Positions 8,721 through 16,976 of a stretch of 64,000 nucleotides of DNA are shown here, in pieces. A program made the translations under genes and the position numbers. Below the pieces are notes generated by a model that was given only the letters and a program-made list of their open reading frames with translations, was not told the origin of the DNA and did not search any database. Each line of letters starts with the position of its first letter. Position 1 is the first letter of the stretch. Origin of the DNA: Brucella anthropi ATCC 49188 (GTDB lineage Bacteria > Pseudomonadota > Alphaproteobacteria > Rhizobiales > Rhizobiaceae); contig NC_009668.1 of the NCBI RefSeq assembly GCF_000017405.1, positions 1,390,001-1,454,000 of the forward strand. The letters run 5' to 3'.

Positions 8721-9014
8721 ATGTTTCATATGCCCGACTTCTCATGGATGGCCTGGACCTGGCAGACGGCGGCGTTTTTCTGCGCCATAGCATTTCTGCT
8801 GCTGGGCATGGGCGTGTGGGAATATATCTCGCCCGGCGGCTCGCCGCGCAACGGTATCCTGCGCTTCGAGACAACACGCGGCGACCGCCTGTTTATCTCG
8901 CTGCTCGGCAGCGCATTCATCAATCTGGCATGGCTCGGGCTGGTTGGTCCGAACCTCTGGTGGGCTCTTGCCATTTCAGTGGTCTACGCCATCGGCGTAT
9001 TCCGCTTTGTGTGA
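8721..9014 (+). CDS. Small integral membrane protein of the glycerol transporter operon (DUF2160-like)
   Basis: A 97-residue protein with two or three hydrophobic helices (WQTAAFFCAIAFLLLGMGVW; FISLLGSAFINLAWLGL; WWALAISVVYAIGVF). Small proteins of this kind, usually annotated DUF2160, sit between the last permease and the binding protein in rhizobial glycerol operons; their role is unknown and may be transporter assembly or stability. I prefer the ATG at 8721, seven bases after GGGGAGG, over the one at 8715, which would be too close to that ribosome site. Confidence 0.75.
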   Translation: MFHMPDFSWMAWTWQTAAFFCAIAFLLLGMGVWEYISPGGSPRNGILRFETTRGDRLFISLLGSAFINLAWLGLVGPNLWWALAISVVYAIGVFRFV

Positions 9015-9119
9015 GAAATCCGGAGCGGAAACCTTCCGCTCCGCGCAAAATGGGCTCGGGGGACAAACCGCGCCCGGAAGTCGATATGCAATGCACTCGC
9101 AAGCTTTGGGAGGATCAAC

Positions 9120-10841
9120 ATGCGACGGCATCTAATGACGACTACAGCACTTATCGTGCTGGCAATGACAGGGGCAGCTTCAGCGGGAATGGATGAGGCG
9201 AAGCAATTTCTCGACAAGGAAATTGGCGACCTTTCATCCCTGTCGCGCGCCGATCAGGAAAAGGAAATGCAGTGGTTCATCGATGCGGCCAAGCCTTTCC
9301 AGGGCATGGATATCAAGGTCGTTTCGGAATCGCTGACCACCCATGATTATGAATCGAAGGTGCTGGCGCCCGCATTTACCGCCATCACCGGCATCAAGGT
9401 CACGCATGACCTTATTCAGGAAGGCGACGTCGTCGAAAAAATTCAGACCCAGATGCAGACCGGCCAGAATCTTTATGACGGCTGGGTCAACGACTCCGAT
9501 CTGATCGGCACGCACTGGCGCTATCAGCAGGTCCGCAACCTCACCGACTTCATGGCCAATGAAGGTAAGGATGTCACCAATCCGGGCCTCGATCTGGACG
9601 ATTTCATCGGCAGCAAGTTCACGACGGCTCCGGACAAGAAGCTCTACCAGCTTCCCGACCAGCAGTTCGCAAACCTCTACTGGTTCCGCTACGACTGGTT
9701 CAACGACGAGAAGAACAAGGCCGACTTCAAGGCCAAGTACGGCTACGATCTTGGCGTACCAGTCAACTGGTCTGCCTATGAAGACATCGCCGAGTTCTTC
9801 ACCGGTCGCGATGTCGACGGCAAAAAGGTCTACGGCCATATGGACTATGGCAAGAAGGACCCGTCTCTCGGCTGGCGCTTTACCGATGCGTGGCTTTCCA
9901 TGGCTGGCAACGGTGACAAGGGACTGCCAAACGGTCTGCCGGTCGATGAATGGGGTATCAAGGTTGATGATCAGTCGCGTCCGGTCGGCTCATGCGTAGC
10001 CCGCGGCGGCGACACCAATGGACCAGCTTCGGTCTACGCCATCCAGAAATATCTCGACTGGATCAAGGCCTATGCTCCGGCAGAAGCTCAAGGCATGACC
10101 TTCTCCGAATCCGGCCCGGTTCCGTCGCAGGGCAACATCGCCCAGCAGATTTTCTGGTACACGGCTTTCACCGCCGATATGGCCAAGCCCGGCCTGCCGG
10201 TCGTGAACGAGGATGGCACGCCGAAATGGCGTGTTGCCCCCTCCCCGCATGGCGTCTACTGGAAGGACGGCATGAAGCTTGGCTATCAGGACGTGGGTTC
10301 CTGGACCCTCATGAAGTCCACCCCGGATGACCGGGCCAAGGCTGCCTGGCTCTATGCGCAGTTCGTGACGTCCAAGACGGTCGATGTGAAAAAGAGCCAT
10401 GTGGGTCTGACCTTCATCCGCGACTCGTCCATCCATCATCAGAGCTTCACGGATCGGGCACCGAAGCTCGGCGGTCTGGTCGAGTTCTATCGGTCGCCGG
10501 CCCGCGTCCAGTGGTCGCCAACCGGCACCAACGTGCCTGACTATCCAAAGCTGGCTCAGCTCTGGTGGCAGGCGATCGGCGATGCATCGTCGGGTGCAAA
10601 AACGGCACAGGAAGCGATGGATTCACTTTGCGCCGAACAGGAAAAAGTTCTCTCGCGTCTGGAACGTGCGGGGGTACAGGGCGACATCGGACCGAAGCTC
10701 GCCGAGGAACATGACATCGAGTACTGGAACAAGGATGCCGTTTCCAAGGGTAACCTCGCTCCTCAGCTGAAGATCGAGAACGAAAAAGAAAAGCCGGTTA
10801 CGGTCAATTACGATGAACTGGTCAAGAGCTGGCAGAAGTAA
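9120..10841 (+). CDS. glpV: Glycerol ABC transporter, periplasmic binding protein GlpV
   Basis: A 573-residue extracellular solute-binding protein, long for family 1, which is characteristic of GlpV. It begins with a signal peptide (MRRHLMTTTALIVLAMTGAASAG) and then a mature protein that starts MDEAKQFLDKEIGDLSSL. Aromatic-rich stretches such as NLYWFRYDWFND and WRYQQVR are typical of sugar/polyol binding proteins. It lies 105 bases after the small membrane protein with its own GGGAGGATC ribosome site, and is followed by a clear terminator, so it closes the operon. Together with GlpSTPQ it should bring glycerol, and possibly related polyols, into the cell. Confidence 0.87.
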   Translation: MRRHLMTTTALIVLAMTGAASAGMDEAKQFLDKEIGDLSSLSRADQEKEMQWFIDAAKPFQGMDIKVVSESLTTHDYESKVLAPAFTAITGIKVTHDLIQEGDVVEKIQTQMQTGQNLYDGWVNDSDLIGTHWRYQQVRNLTDFMANEGKDVTNPGLDLDDFIGSKFTTAPDKKLYQLPDQQFANLYWFRYDWFNDEKNKADFKAKYGYDLGVPVNWSAYEDIAEFFTGRDVDGKKVYGHMDYGKKDPSLGWRFTDAWLSMAGNGDKGLPNGLPVDEWGIKVDDQSRPVGSCVARGGDTNGPASVYAIQKYLDWIKAYAPAEAQGMTFSESGPVPSQGNIAQQIFWYTAFTADMAKPGLPVVNEDGTPKWRVAPSPHGVYWKDGMKLGYQDVGSWTLMKSTPDDRAKAAWLYAQFVTSKTVDVKKSHVGLTFIRDSSIHHQSFTDRAPKLGGLVEFYRSPARVQWSPTGTNVPDYPKLAQLWWQAIGDASSGAKTAQEAMDSLCAEQEKVLSRLERAGVQGDIGPKLAEEHDIEYWNKDAVSKGNLAPQLKIENEKEKPVTVNYDELVKSWQK

Positions 10842-10900
10842 GCCTTGCGCATAAACACTGTCGGGAAATCCGTGGGATGACACGACAGGCTGAACATTGA

Positions 10901-10937
10901 ACCGCATTGCGTACATTCATTGCGCAATGCGGTTTTC
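10901..10937 (+). terminator. Rho-independent terminator after glpV
   Basis: An 11-bp perfect stem ACCGCATTGCG / CGCAATGCGGT (10901-10911 with 10923-10933) with an 11-base loop is followed by TTTT. It lies 60 bases after the glpV stop and ends the glycerol operon. Confidence 0.75.
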
Positions 10938-10959
10938 ATATCAACTTGAGGACAAGAAG

Positions 10960-10986
10960 AAGGGCGGCAGGTAATGCCGCCCTTTT
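10960..10986. terminator. Terminator hairpin between converging operons
   Basis: The stem AAGGGCGGCA / TGCCGCCCTT with loop GGTAA is followed by T-rich sequence on the plus side and by TCTTCTTG on the minus side. It lies 16 bases beyond the stop of the minus-strand hydrolase gene and probably works in both directions. Confidence 0.68.
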
Positions 10987-11001
10987 GTATTTTGGTCACA
11001 A

Positions 11002-11682
11002 TCAGCCACGCTGTGAATCGAGCTGTTCGTGGTTCTTTTCGACGTCCTGCGCCTTCAAGTAGCTTTCGATGAGAAGCTGGTAGGGAGGGAAAATCTTGGT
11101 GTAGACATTGGCCCATTCCTGCGCATCGTCACGATGCCATGTCTTCTGGAGTTCCGAAGCCACCGCAGCCGTATCCATCGGCACGACACCGGCCTGAACA
11201 ACACGAGCGAGCGTAATTTCCTGCGCCATCTTGGAATAGGTTCCGGATGCGTCCACCACGGCGAAAACCTTATAACCGTCCTGAACGGCACTGATTGCCG
11301 GGAAGGCCATGCAAACGCTGGTGATGGTGCCTGCGATGATCAGGGTCTTGCGGCCCGTGGCCTTCACGGCAGCAACGAAATCCGGATTGTCCCATGCGTT
11401 GATCTCGCCACGGCGCGCTACATATTTGGCATGAGGGGCGTTCTCATGAATCTCGGGGATCAGCGGACCATTGGGGCCCTGCGGCACGGATGCCGTGGTG
11501 ATGACCGGCATCTTGGTCAGCGTGGCCATCTTGGCAAGCGCGGTCGCATGATTGCGCAAAACAGGCATCGGCATGTCTGCGACGGTCTGAAACAGGCCGC
11601 TCTGATGATCGATCAGAAGCATGACGGCGTCGTTGGGGTCGATAACCGGACGCTGGCCGTTAAAGTTAGCTGGGCTGCTCAT
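11002..11682 (-). CDS. Isochorismatase-superfamily cysteine hydrolase (YcaC-like)
   Basis: A 226-residue member of the isochorismatase/cysteine-hydrolase superfamily, closest in pattern to E. coli YcaC, an octameric enzyme of unknown physiological substrate. The family Asp is D25 (LLIDHQSGL) and the nucleophile is C124 ([12 protein letters not shown]). The [11 protein letters not shown] segment is typical of the YcaC branch. It is a diverged relative of the gene at 14804-15430 and ends in a short hydrophilic tail. The pirin gene lies 95 bases upstream on the same strand, and a LysR gene is divergent beyond it, so LysR control of pirin plus hydrolase is likely. Confidence 0.83.
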   Translation of the reverse strand: MSSPANFNGQRPVIDPNDAVMLLIDHQSGLFQTVADMPMPVLRNHATALAKMATLTKMPVITTASVPQGPNGPLIPEIHENAPHAKYVARRGEINAWDNPDFVAAVKATGRKTLIIAGTITSVCMAFPAISAVQDGYKVFAVVDASGTYSKMAQEITLARVVQAGVVPMDTAAVASELQKTWHRDDAQEWANVYTKIFPPYQLLIESYLKAQDVEKNHEQLDSQRG

Positions 11683-11777
11683 TTTAAGTCTCCTTCTTCA
11701 GGCTTGGACGTATTCAGGGCCGAAAGCATTTCCGGTCCGGGGATACCCGTGGTTCTTACTGACGCTACGGGAATGGA

Positions 11778-12644
11778 TCAGGCAGGAATGGCGCCGAATT
11801 TCCCTGTTCGGAAATCCGCGAAAGCATCCTGCAATTCTTCATTTGTGTTCATGACGAAAGGGCCACGCATGGCGACAGGCTCTTCAAGCGGTTCGCCGCT
11901 CAGCAGAAGGACGGTTGCGTCGCTGTCAGCCGTAACCTCGAAACTGCCACCTTTTCGGTCGAGCAGAACGAATTGCGCATCCCGTGCCGATCTGTTGCCG
12001 TTGACGGTGATCGTTCCGCGCAAGATTGCCAGGCCGGTCGTATGTTGATCGGGAAGATCAAACACAACGCTTCCGCCCTGTTTCAGGCGCAGGTCCCATA
12101 GATCAATCGGCGTGAAGGTGCGTGCTGGTCCGGCATGTCCGGCATAGTTCCCGGCTATGACACGGACAATTCCAGCTTCATCCGGCAGGGCCACGGTCGG
12201 AATATCCCGATCGAGCACCGTCTGGTAAGCGGCGGGCGCGGACTTGTCCTTGGCAGGCAGGTTGACCCAGAGCTGCACCATTTCCAGCGTGCCTCCCTGT
12301 TCGGTAAACGCCTTCGAATGGCGCTCCTCGTGCAAAATCCCGGCGGCAGCAGTCATCCATTGTACATCACCGGGACCGATCATGCCTCCGCTTCCAGTGG
12401 AATCGCGATGTTCAACTTCGCCCTGATAGACAATGGTCACGGTTTCAAAACCGCGATGGGGATGGCTGCCAACCCCGCGCGGGGTTGCCGTGGGTGCAAA
12501 CTGTTCCGGCCCGGCATAATCAAGATGCAAGAAGGGGCTGATGTGTTCGCCCATTGTCGCATGGGAAACCATGGAGCGAACCGGAAATCCATCACCCACC
12601 CAATGGGGCGATGAGCTGCTGTAAATGCCGATAACCTGTCTCAT
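11778..12644 (-). CDS. Pirin-family bicupin protein
   Basis: A 288-residue pirin, a double cupin whose N-terminal barrel binds iron. Ligand-type residues are seen in HPHRGFETVTIVYQGEVEHRD and in the later GILHEERHS segment; the C-terminal cupin covers about residues 170-275. Bacterial pirins have been reported as quercetinases or as modulators of central metabolism, so the activity here is open. It is transcribed with the downstream YcaC-like hydrolase and away from the LysR gene at 12785. Length and start (MRQVIGIYSS) are normal for the family. Confidence 0.84.
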   Translation of the reverse strand: MRQVIGIYSSSSPHWVGDGFPVRSMVSHATMGEHISPFLHLDYAGPEQFAPTATPRGVGSHPHRGFETVTIVYQGEVEHRDSTGSGGMIGPGDVQWMTAAAGILHEERHSKAFTEQGGTLEMVQLWVNLPAKDKSAPAAYQTVLDRDIPTVALPDEAGIVRVIAGNYAGHAGPARTFTPIDLWDLRLKQGGSVVFDLPDQHTTGLAILRGTITVNGNRSARDAQFVLLDRKGGSFEVTADSDATVLLLSGEPLEEPVAMRGPFVMNTNEELQDAFADFRTGKFGAIPA

Positions 12645-12784
12645 CTCGATCTTCCCGATTTATTTCGTTGCCTTGCAGACACTGAATTGACTGTCTGAGA
12701 GCAAAATAAATCTGGAACAAATTGACCGGTAGATCGAAGTTCAGGCTATACTGTCCTGAAAACAGGACAATGAAAGGCCCGGCC

Positions 12785-13699
12785 ATGGCTGATCTCAACG
12801 ATATGCGGTTTTATGTGGAAGTCGTGGAGCAAGGCGGCTTTTCCGCTGCCTCCCGAAAACTGGATATGCCGCGCTCCAGGCTGAGCCGCCGGATCGCCCT
12901 GCTGGAAGATGATCTCGGTGTCAGGCTTATCCAGCGCACCACCCGACAATTTGCCGTGACGGATATCGGCCAGGAATTTTATCGCCATTGTCTGGCGATG
13001 ATGGTTGAGGCCGATGCTGCGCTGGACGTGATCGACAGAATGCGCACGGAACCGCAAGGCACGGTGCGGGTGAGTTGCCCGGCATCGGTCATTTATTTCC
13101 AGGTCGGTGAAATGATCGCCCGTTTCATGGCGCGATACCCAAAGGTGAAAATACATCTGGAAAGCACAAACCGGCGCGTGGATGTTATCCGCGAAGGCTT
13201 CGATCTCGCTATCCGCGTCCGCTTTCCACCGCTCGAGGATAGCGATCTCGTCATCCGCAAGCTGGCGGAAAGCGAGCAACGACTGGTGGCAAGCCCTGTA
13301 TTCGTCAAGGAGGGATGCAACGCCGTCCCCGCCGACCTCGTCGACATGCCCGGCCTTGCCTGGGGATCATCCCACAACAGTTTTGAATGGAACCTGCTTG
13401 GTCCGAACGGCACCACGGCTGAAATTCCCTATCAACCGCTGCTGATCACGGAAGATATGGTTGCGCTGCGGCTGGCCGCTCTTCAAGGCATCGGCGTTTG
13501 CCAGTTTCCCACAATGGTTGTCCGGGATGATATAAAGACTGGGCGGTTGGTTGATCTTCTGCCCGACTGGGCACCCCGCAGCGGCATCATCCATGCTGCT
13601 TTTCCCTCGCGGCGTGGCCTGCTGCCTTCAGTGCGCGCACTTCTCGATTTTTTGGTCGAAGAGTATGCCGCTCTATCCGCAAGCGAACACAGGTCATGA
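12785..13699 (+). CDS. LysR-family transcriptional regulator (copy A)
   Basis: A 304-residue LysR regulator: winged helix-turn-helix at about residues 1-60 (FSAASRKLDMPRSRLSRRIALLEDDLGVRLIQR, with the usual spacing) and an effector-binding domain from about 90. I start it at the ATG at 12785; an ATG at 12770 is also in frame. It is divergent from the pirin/hydrolase pair with a 140-base shared control region, the classic arrangement for LysR control. It is a close paralogue of the LysR at 13739-14656: both share STNRRVDVI, IRVRFPPLE and FPSRRGLLPSVR. The inducer is unknown. Confidence 0.86.
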   Translation: MADLNDMRFYVEVVEQGGFSAASRKLDMPRSRLSRRIALLEDDLGVRLIQRTTRQFAVTDIGQEFYRHCLAMMVEADAALDVIDRMRTEPQGTVRVSCPASVIYFQVGEMIARFMARYPKVKIHLESTNRRVDVIREGFDLAIRVRFPPLEDSDLVIRKLAESEQRLVASPVFVKEGCNAVPADLVDMPGLAWGSSHNSFEWNLLGPNGTTAEIPYQPLLITEDMVALRLAALQGIGVCQFPTMVVRDDIKTGRLVDLLPDWAPRSGIIHAAFPSRRGLLPSVRALLDFLVEEYAALSASEHRS

Positions 13700-13738
13700 C
13701 GACCCAGAGACCTTCTCCAACGTATGGTCTACCGCTGG

Positions 13739-14656
13739 CTAAAGAATAGTTTCGTCGATAGCCTTGCGTTGAACAGCGCATTCCCGCGCCAGAAAGTCGA
13801 TCAGGGTACGCACCGAAGGCAGCAAGCCACGCCTGGATGGAAATACTGCATGGACGATGCCCGCAGCCGGGCGCCATTCGGGCAAGACAGGCACCAATGT
13901 GCCTGCGGCAAGGTCACGCCAGATCATCATGGTTGGCAGCTGCACGATCCCGGCACCGTCGAGCGCGGCATCGCGCAAGGCAGCCATGTCATCAGTCAGG
14001 AAGCGGGGACGGTGCGGAATGACTGCCCGCTCGCCATTGTGCTTTTCAAGCCGCCATTCATAATTATGGGAGGCTGATGTCCATGCAAGGCTTGGTAGCC
14101 CCACCAGATCAGCCGGTGTGGTCACAGGTTCATTGAGGAAACCGGGTCGCGCGACCAGATACTGCGAACTGTCGTCCAGTTTGCGCATCAGAAGGTCGGT
14201 TTGCTCCAGCGGCGGAAACCGTACGCGGATGGAAACATCGAAACGTTCGCCGATCACGTCAACACGGCGATTGGTGCTTTCCAGATGCAGGTCCACCTTC
14301 GGATAGGCTGTGAGAAACTTGGCAAATAACGCCCCGAACTGGAATGAAATCAGCGCTGTCGGGCAGCTTAACCGAACCACGCCTTGCGGCTCGTCGCGAT
14401 GTTGCGCGATGAAAGCAGTGGCAGCTTCCGCTTCAACCAGAACTGCCAGACAGCGGCGATAATATTCACGCCCGATATCGGTGACGGAAAAATGGCGCGA
14501 CGAGCGCTGGATCAGGCGGACGCCCAACCGTTCCTCCAGAATCGCGATACGGCGGCTCAGTTTCGATTTTTGCAGGCCGATGGCGCGGCCTGCCTGTGCG
14601 AAGCCGCCATGATCAACCACCTGCACAAAGTAATAAAGGTCGTTCAGGTCTTCCAT
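13739..14656 (-). CDS. LysR-family transcriptional regulator (copy B)
   Basis: A 305-residue LysR regulator with N-terminal winged helix (MEDLNDLYYFVQVVDHGGF) and C-terminal inducer domain. It faces copy A tail to tail (40 bases apart) and is divergent from the YcaC-like gene at 14804, so it most likely regulates that hydrolase. The ATG at 14656 is chosen because the LysR alignment begins there; in-frame codons further upstream would run through the divergent promoter. Shared strings with copy A show that the two arose by duplication. No effector can be named. Confidence 0.86.
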   Translation of the reverse strand: MEDLNDLYYFVQVVDHGGFAQAGRAIGLQKSKLSRRIAILEERLGVRLIQRSSRHFSVTDIGREYYRRCLAVLVEAEAATAFIAQHRDEPQGVVRLSCPTALISFQFGALFAKFLTAYPKVDLHLESTNRRVDVIGERFDVSIRVRFPPLEQTDLLMRKLDDSSQYLVARPGFLNEPVTTPADLVGLPSLAWTSASHNYEWRLEKHNGERAVIPHRPRFLTDDMAALRDAALDGAGIVQLPTMMIWRDLAAGTLVPVLPEWRPAAGIVHAVFPSRRGLLPSVRTLIDFLARECAVQRKAIDETIL

Positions 14657-14803
14657 CGTTCCATTAATAGAACGCAGCGTCGATTTTGACAATCTTTTGC
14701 GCTTTTCGTTGCTGAGATAGCTTTCATTCATTCCACCAACGCCAAACGTTACACGAATATACGGGTGGCGATCTATCCTCTGACTTCCTGAAAGGAAACG
14801 TCG

Positions 14804-15430
14804 ATGACCAAGCCATATGTACGCCTCAACAAGGATGATGTTGCTGTTCTTCTCGTCGATCACCAGACTGGCCTGCTGTCGCTGGTACGAGATTTCGACC
14901 CGGACAAGTTTAAGAACAATGTGCTGGCGCTCGCCGATCTCGCCAAGTATTTCAAGCTGCCGACTGTTCTGACCACCAGTTTTGAAAACGGCCCGAACGG
15001 CCCATTGGTGCCGGAGCTGAAAGAAACATTCCCCGATGCGCCCTATATCGCTCGCCCCGGCCAGATCAACGCCTGGGACAATGAGGAATTCGTCAAGGCG
15101 GTGAAGGCTACCGGCAAGAAGCAGCTGCTCATCGCTGGTGTCGTGACCGAAGTCTGCGTGGCTTTCCCGGCATTGTCCGCTATCGAAGCCGGTTTCGACG
15201 TCTTTGTCGTCACTGATGCGTCGGGCACCTTCAATGAAGTGACCCGCCATTCGGCATGGGACCGCATGAGTGCAGCCGGTGTGCAGCTGATGACCTGGTT
15301 CGGCGTTGCCTGTGAACTGCATCGCGACTGGCGCAACGATATTGAAGGTCTGGGTACGCTGTTTGCAAACCACATTCCAGATTATCGCAACCTGATCACC
15401 AGCTACAACACAATGACGTCCGGCAAATAA
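14804..15430 (+). CDS. ycaC: YcaC-type isochorismatase-superfamily hydrolase
   Basis: A 208-residue protein that, as far as I recall the E. coli sequence, matches YcaC in length and nearly throughout (MTKPYVRLNKDDVAVLLVDH..., GVVTEVCVAFPALSAIE). The family Asp is D19 and the nucleophilic cysteine C118, the positions given for YcaC. YcaC proteins are octamers with unknown substrate. It is divergent from LysR copy B (147 bases apart) and preceded by GAAAGGAAACG. A terminator follows 58 bases after the stop, so it is transcribed alone. Confidence 0.88.
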   Translation: MTKPYVRLNKDDVAVLLVDHQTGLLSLVRDFDPDKFKNNVLALADLAKYFKLPTVLTTSFENGPNGPLVPELKETFPDAPYIARPGQINAWDNEEFVKAVKATGKKQLLIAGVVTEVCVAFPALSAIEAGFDVFVVTDASGTFNEVTRHSAWDRMSAAGVQLMTWFGVACELHRDWRNDIEGLGTLFANHIPDYRNLITSYNTMTSGK

Positions 15431-15487
15431 GCCGTCGCGACAATTCCGGTAAGCGAGCTTTGCTTGTCGGTTGGAGCATTGCAAGAG

Positions 15488-15516
15488 AACGCCGGGTTAT
15501 AGCCCGGCGTTTTTTG
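15488..15516 (+). terminator. Rho-independent terminator after ycaC-like gene
   Basis: A 9-bp stem AACGCCGGG / CCCGGCGTT with loop TTATAG is followed by TTTTTT. It stands between converging genes and clearly serves the plus-strand hydrolase. Confidence 0.83.
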
Positions 15517-15530
15517 TCATTTCTGATGAG

Positions 15531-16505
15531 TCAGGCCTGGGAGACTGTTATCGCTTCGCGCAGAACGGAGCGCAGCCAGGCGACAGCCGGATGCGCCCCG
15601 AAAGTATTGTGCGACAGCATGTTGATCTGAGTGGCTGGCAACGGATAGGGTGCCTCATGCAGAACAAGACCGTAAGTATCTTTGTAGGTTTCCGCGACAC
15701 TGCGCGGTAACAGGGCGATCATATTGGTCGCCGCGACAAGCGGCGGTACGGCAAGAATGAGGGAAACCGTTGCGCCAATACGGCGTGACAGACCGACCTC
15801 CCGTAGCAGCCCCTCAAGAAATGGCGGATTGCTGGTTACAAACGCGCGCTCGAGACCTTCCTGTTCTTGCATGCCGGCAGCTTCCATTGCCGCGCGGCCT
15901 GACAACAAGACATCAATGTGTGGATAATGCCCGAGTGTTTCAATTGTCAGCGGGCCGGAAGAAGCCGGATGGTCTTTGCGCATGATCCAGACATTATCGA
16001 CAGATACCAGCGTCTCCCGCCTGAATCGGCTGGGAATGCGTCCGAAAGCACCGACAACGAGATGCAGGGTTCCGCGATCCAGTTCTTCGACCAGATTGAG
16101 ATCATTGAACAATCGAAGCCAAAGCCGGATACCCGGCGCTTCCTTTTCGAGTCGCTCCATGACGGCAGGAAAGAGCGTGCCGATATAGAAATCGGAAGTG
16201 GCGACCACAAAGCTCATATCCGCCGTGGCGGGATCGAACTGAACTGGTGAAAGTGCCGCTGATATGTCGGCAAGAGCCGAACGCAGCGGCTGCGACAGCT
16301 CTTCGGCGCGTGGCGTCGGATGCATGCCCTGCGGGCCGCGCACGAACAGTTCGTCTGACAGAATATATCGCAATTTTCCGAGTGCGTGACTGACTGCCGA
16401 CTGGGTGAGATTGAGCCTCTCCCCGGCCTTGGTCACGTTCCGCTCTTCCATCAACGCGTTGAAGACACGGATCAGATTGAGGTCGATATTATGAATGCTG
16501 CTCAT
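15531..16505 (-). CDS. LysR-family transcriptional regulator (NodD-like subgroup)
   Basis: A 324-residue LysR regulator whose N-terminus (MSSIHNIDLNLIRVFNALMEERNVTKAGERLNLTQSAVSHALGKL, split here by its helix-turn-helix) is typical of the NodD/LeuO-like subgroup with the long DLNLxxxFxALxxERxVTxAA motif. The effector domain spans about residues 95-310. It is divergent from the small periplasmic protein and the EmrAB-type efflux genes with about 110 bases between, which makes those genes its likely targets. It is not closely related to the two LysR copies to its left. Confidence 0.85.
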   Translation of the reverse strand: MSSIHNIDLNLIRVFNALMEERNVTKAGERLNLTQSAVSHALGKLRYILSDELFVRGPQGMHPTPRAEELSQPLRSALADISAALSPVQFDPATADMSFVVATSDFYIGTLFPAVMERLEKEAPGIRLWLRLFNDLNLVEELDRGTLHLVVGAFGRIPSRFRRETLVSVDNVWIMRKDHPASSGPLTIETLGHYPHIDVLLSGRAAMEAAGMQEQEGLERAFVTSNPPFLEGLLREVGLSRRIGATVSLILAVPPLVAATNMIALLPRSVAETYKDTYGLVLHEAPYPLPATQINMLSHNTFGAHPAVAWLRSVLREAITVSQA

Positions 16506-16615
16506 AATTCAAATTATAACAAATCATTTCAATCATGAAAGGAGGCATACCATATTCGCTCCATCAAACGGCTTTGATTTTCACAAGCCAAAACAAAGTC
16601 CCAAGGAGACAGAAA

Positions 16616-16873
16616 ATGAAAAAGATCGTTTTTGCTATTACCGCAATTTTTCTCAGCACCGGTGCCGCTCTGGCTGAAAACCCGTTCGTCGGCCAGCCGG
16701 AAGCCATGGCCGCACAGGACAAGGCATTTGTTCTGCCCGGACGGGATGTGAACTCTTCGTTCCTCAAGCTCGACTTCACCAGCACGGCGGCGATCGTTCC
16801 TGCAAAAGAGGTCACAGAGAACGGCTCGGCACATCGCTTCGGCGATGCTTCACCTTCCAGCTTTCAGAACTAA
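16616..16873 (+). CDS. Small periplasmic protein of unknown function upstream of efflux genes
   Basis: An 85-residue protein with a clear signal peptide (MKKIVFAITAIFLSTGAALAEN) and a mature part of about 64 residues containing FVGQPEAMAAQDKAFVLPGRDVNSSF. AAGGAGACAG lies before the ATG at 16616, so expression is credible despite the small size. It lies 104 bases ahead of an EmrA-type adaptor and faces a divergent LysR. I do not recognise the family. A periplasmic role linked to the efflux pair is a guess from position. Confidence 0.68.
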   Translation: MKKIVFAITAIFLSTGAALAENPFVGQPEAMAAQDKAFVLPGRDVNSSFLKLDFTSTAAIVPAKEVTENGSAHRFGDASPSSFQN

Positions 16874-16976
16874 CGATACTCATCCCATGTCGAAACTGAA
16901 GGCGAAGCCGCGGCTTCGCCTTTTGGTTCTCACAGTCGGATATCAATTCAGACAATCAACTCAGGAACTGCGTGTT

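Noticed and set aside
14657..15484. Long N-terminal extension of LysR copy B
   Set aside because: It would run through the divergent promoter and antisense through the ycaC-like gene. LysR similarity begins at the ATG at 14656.
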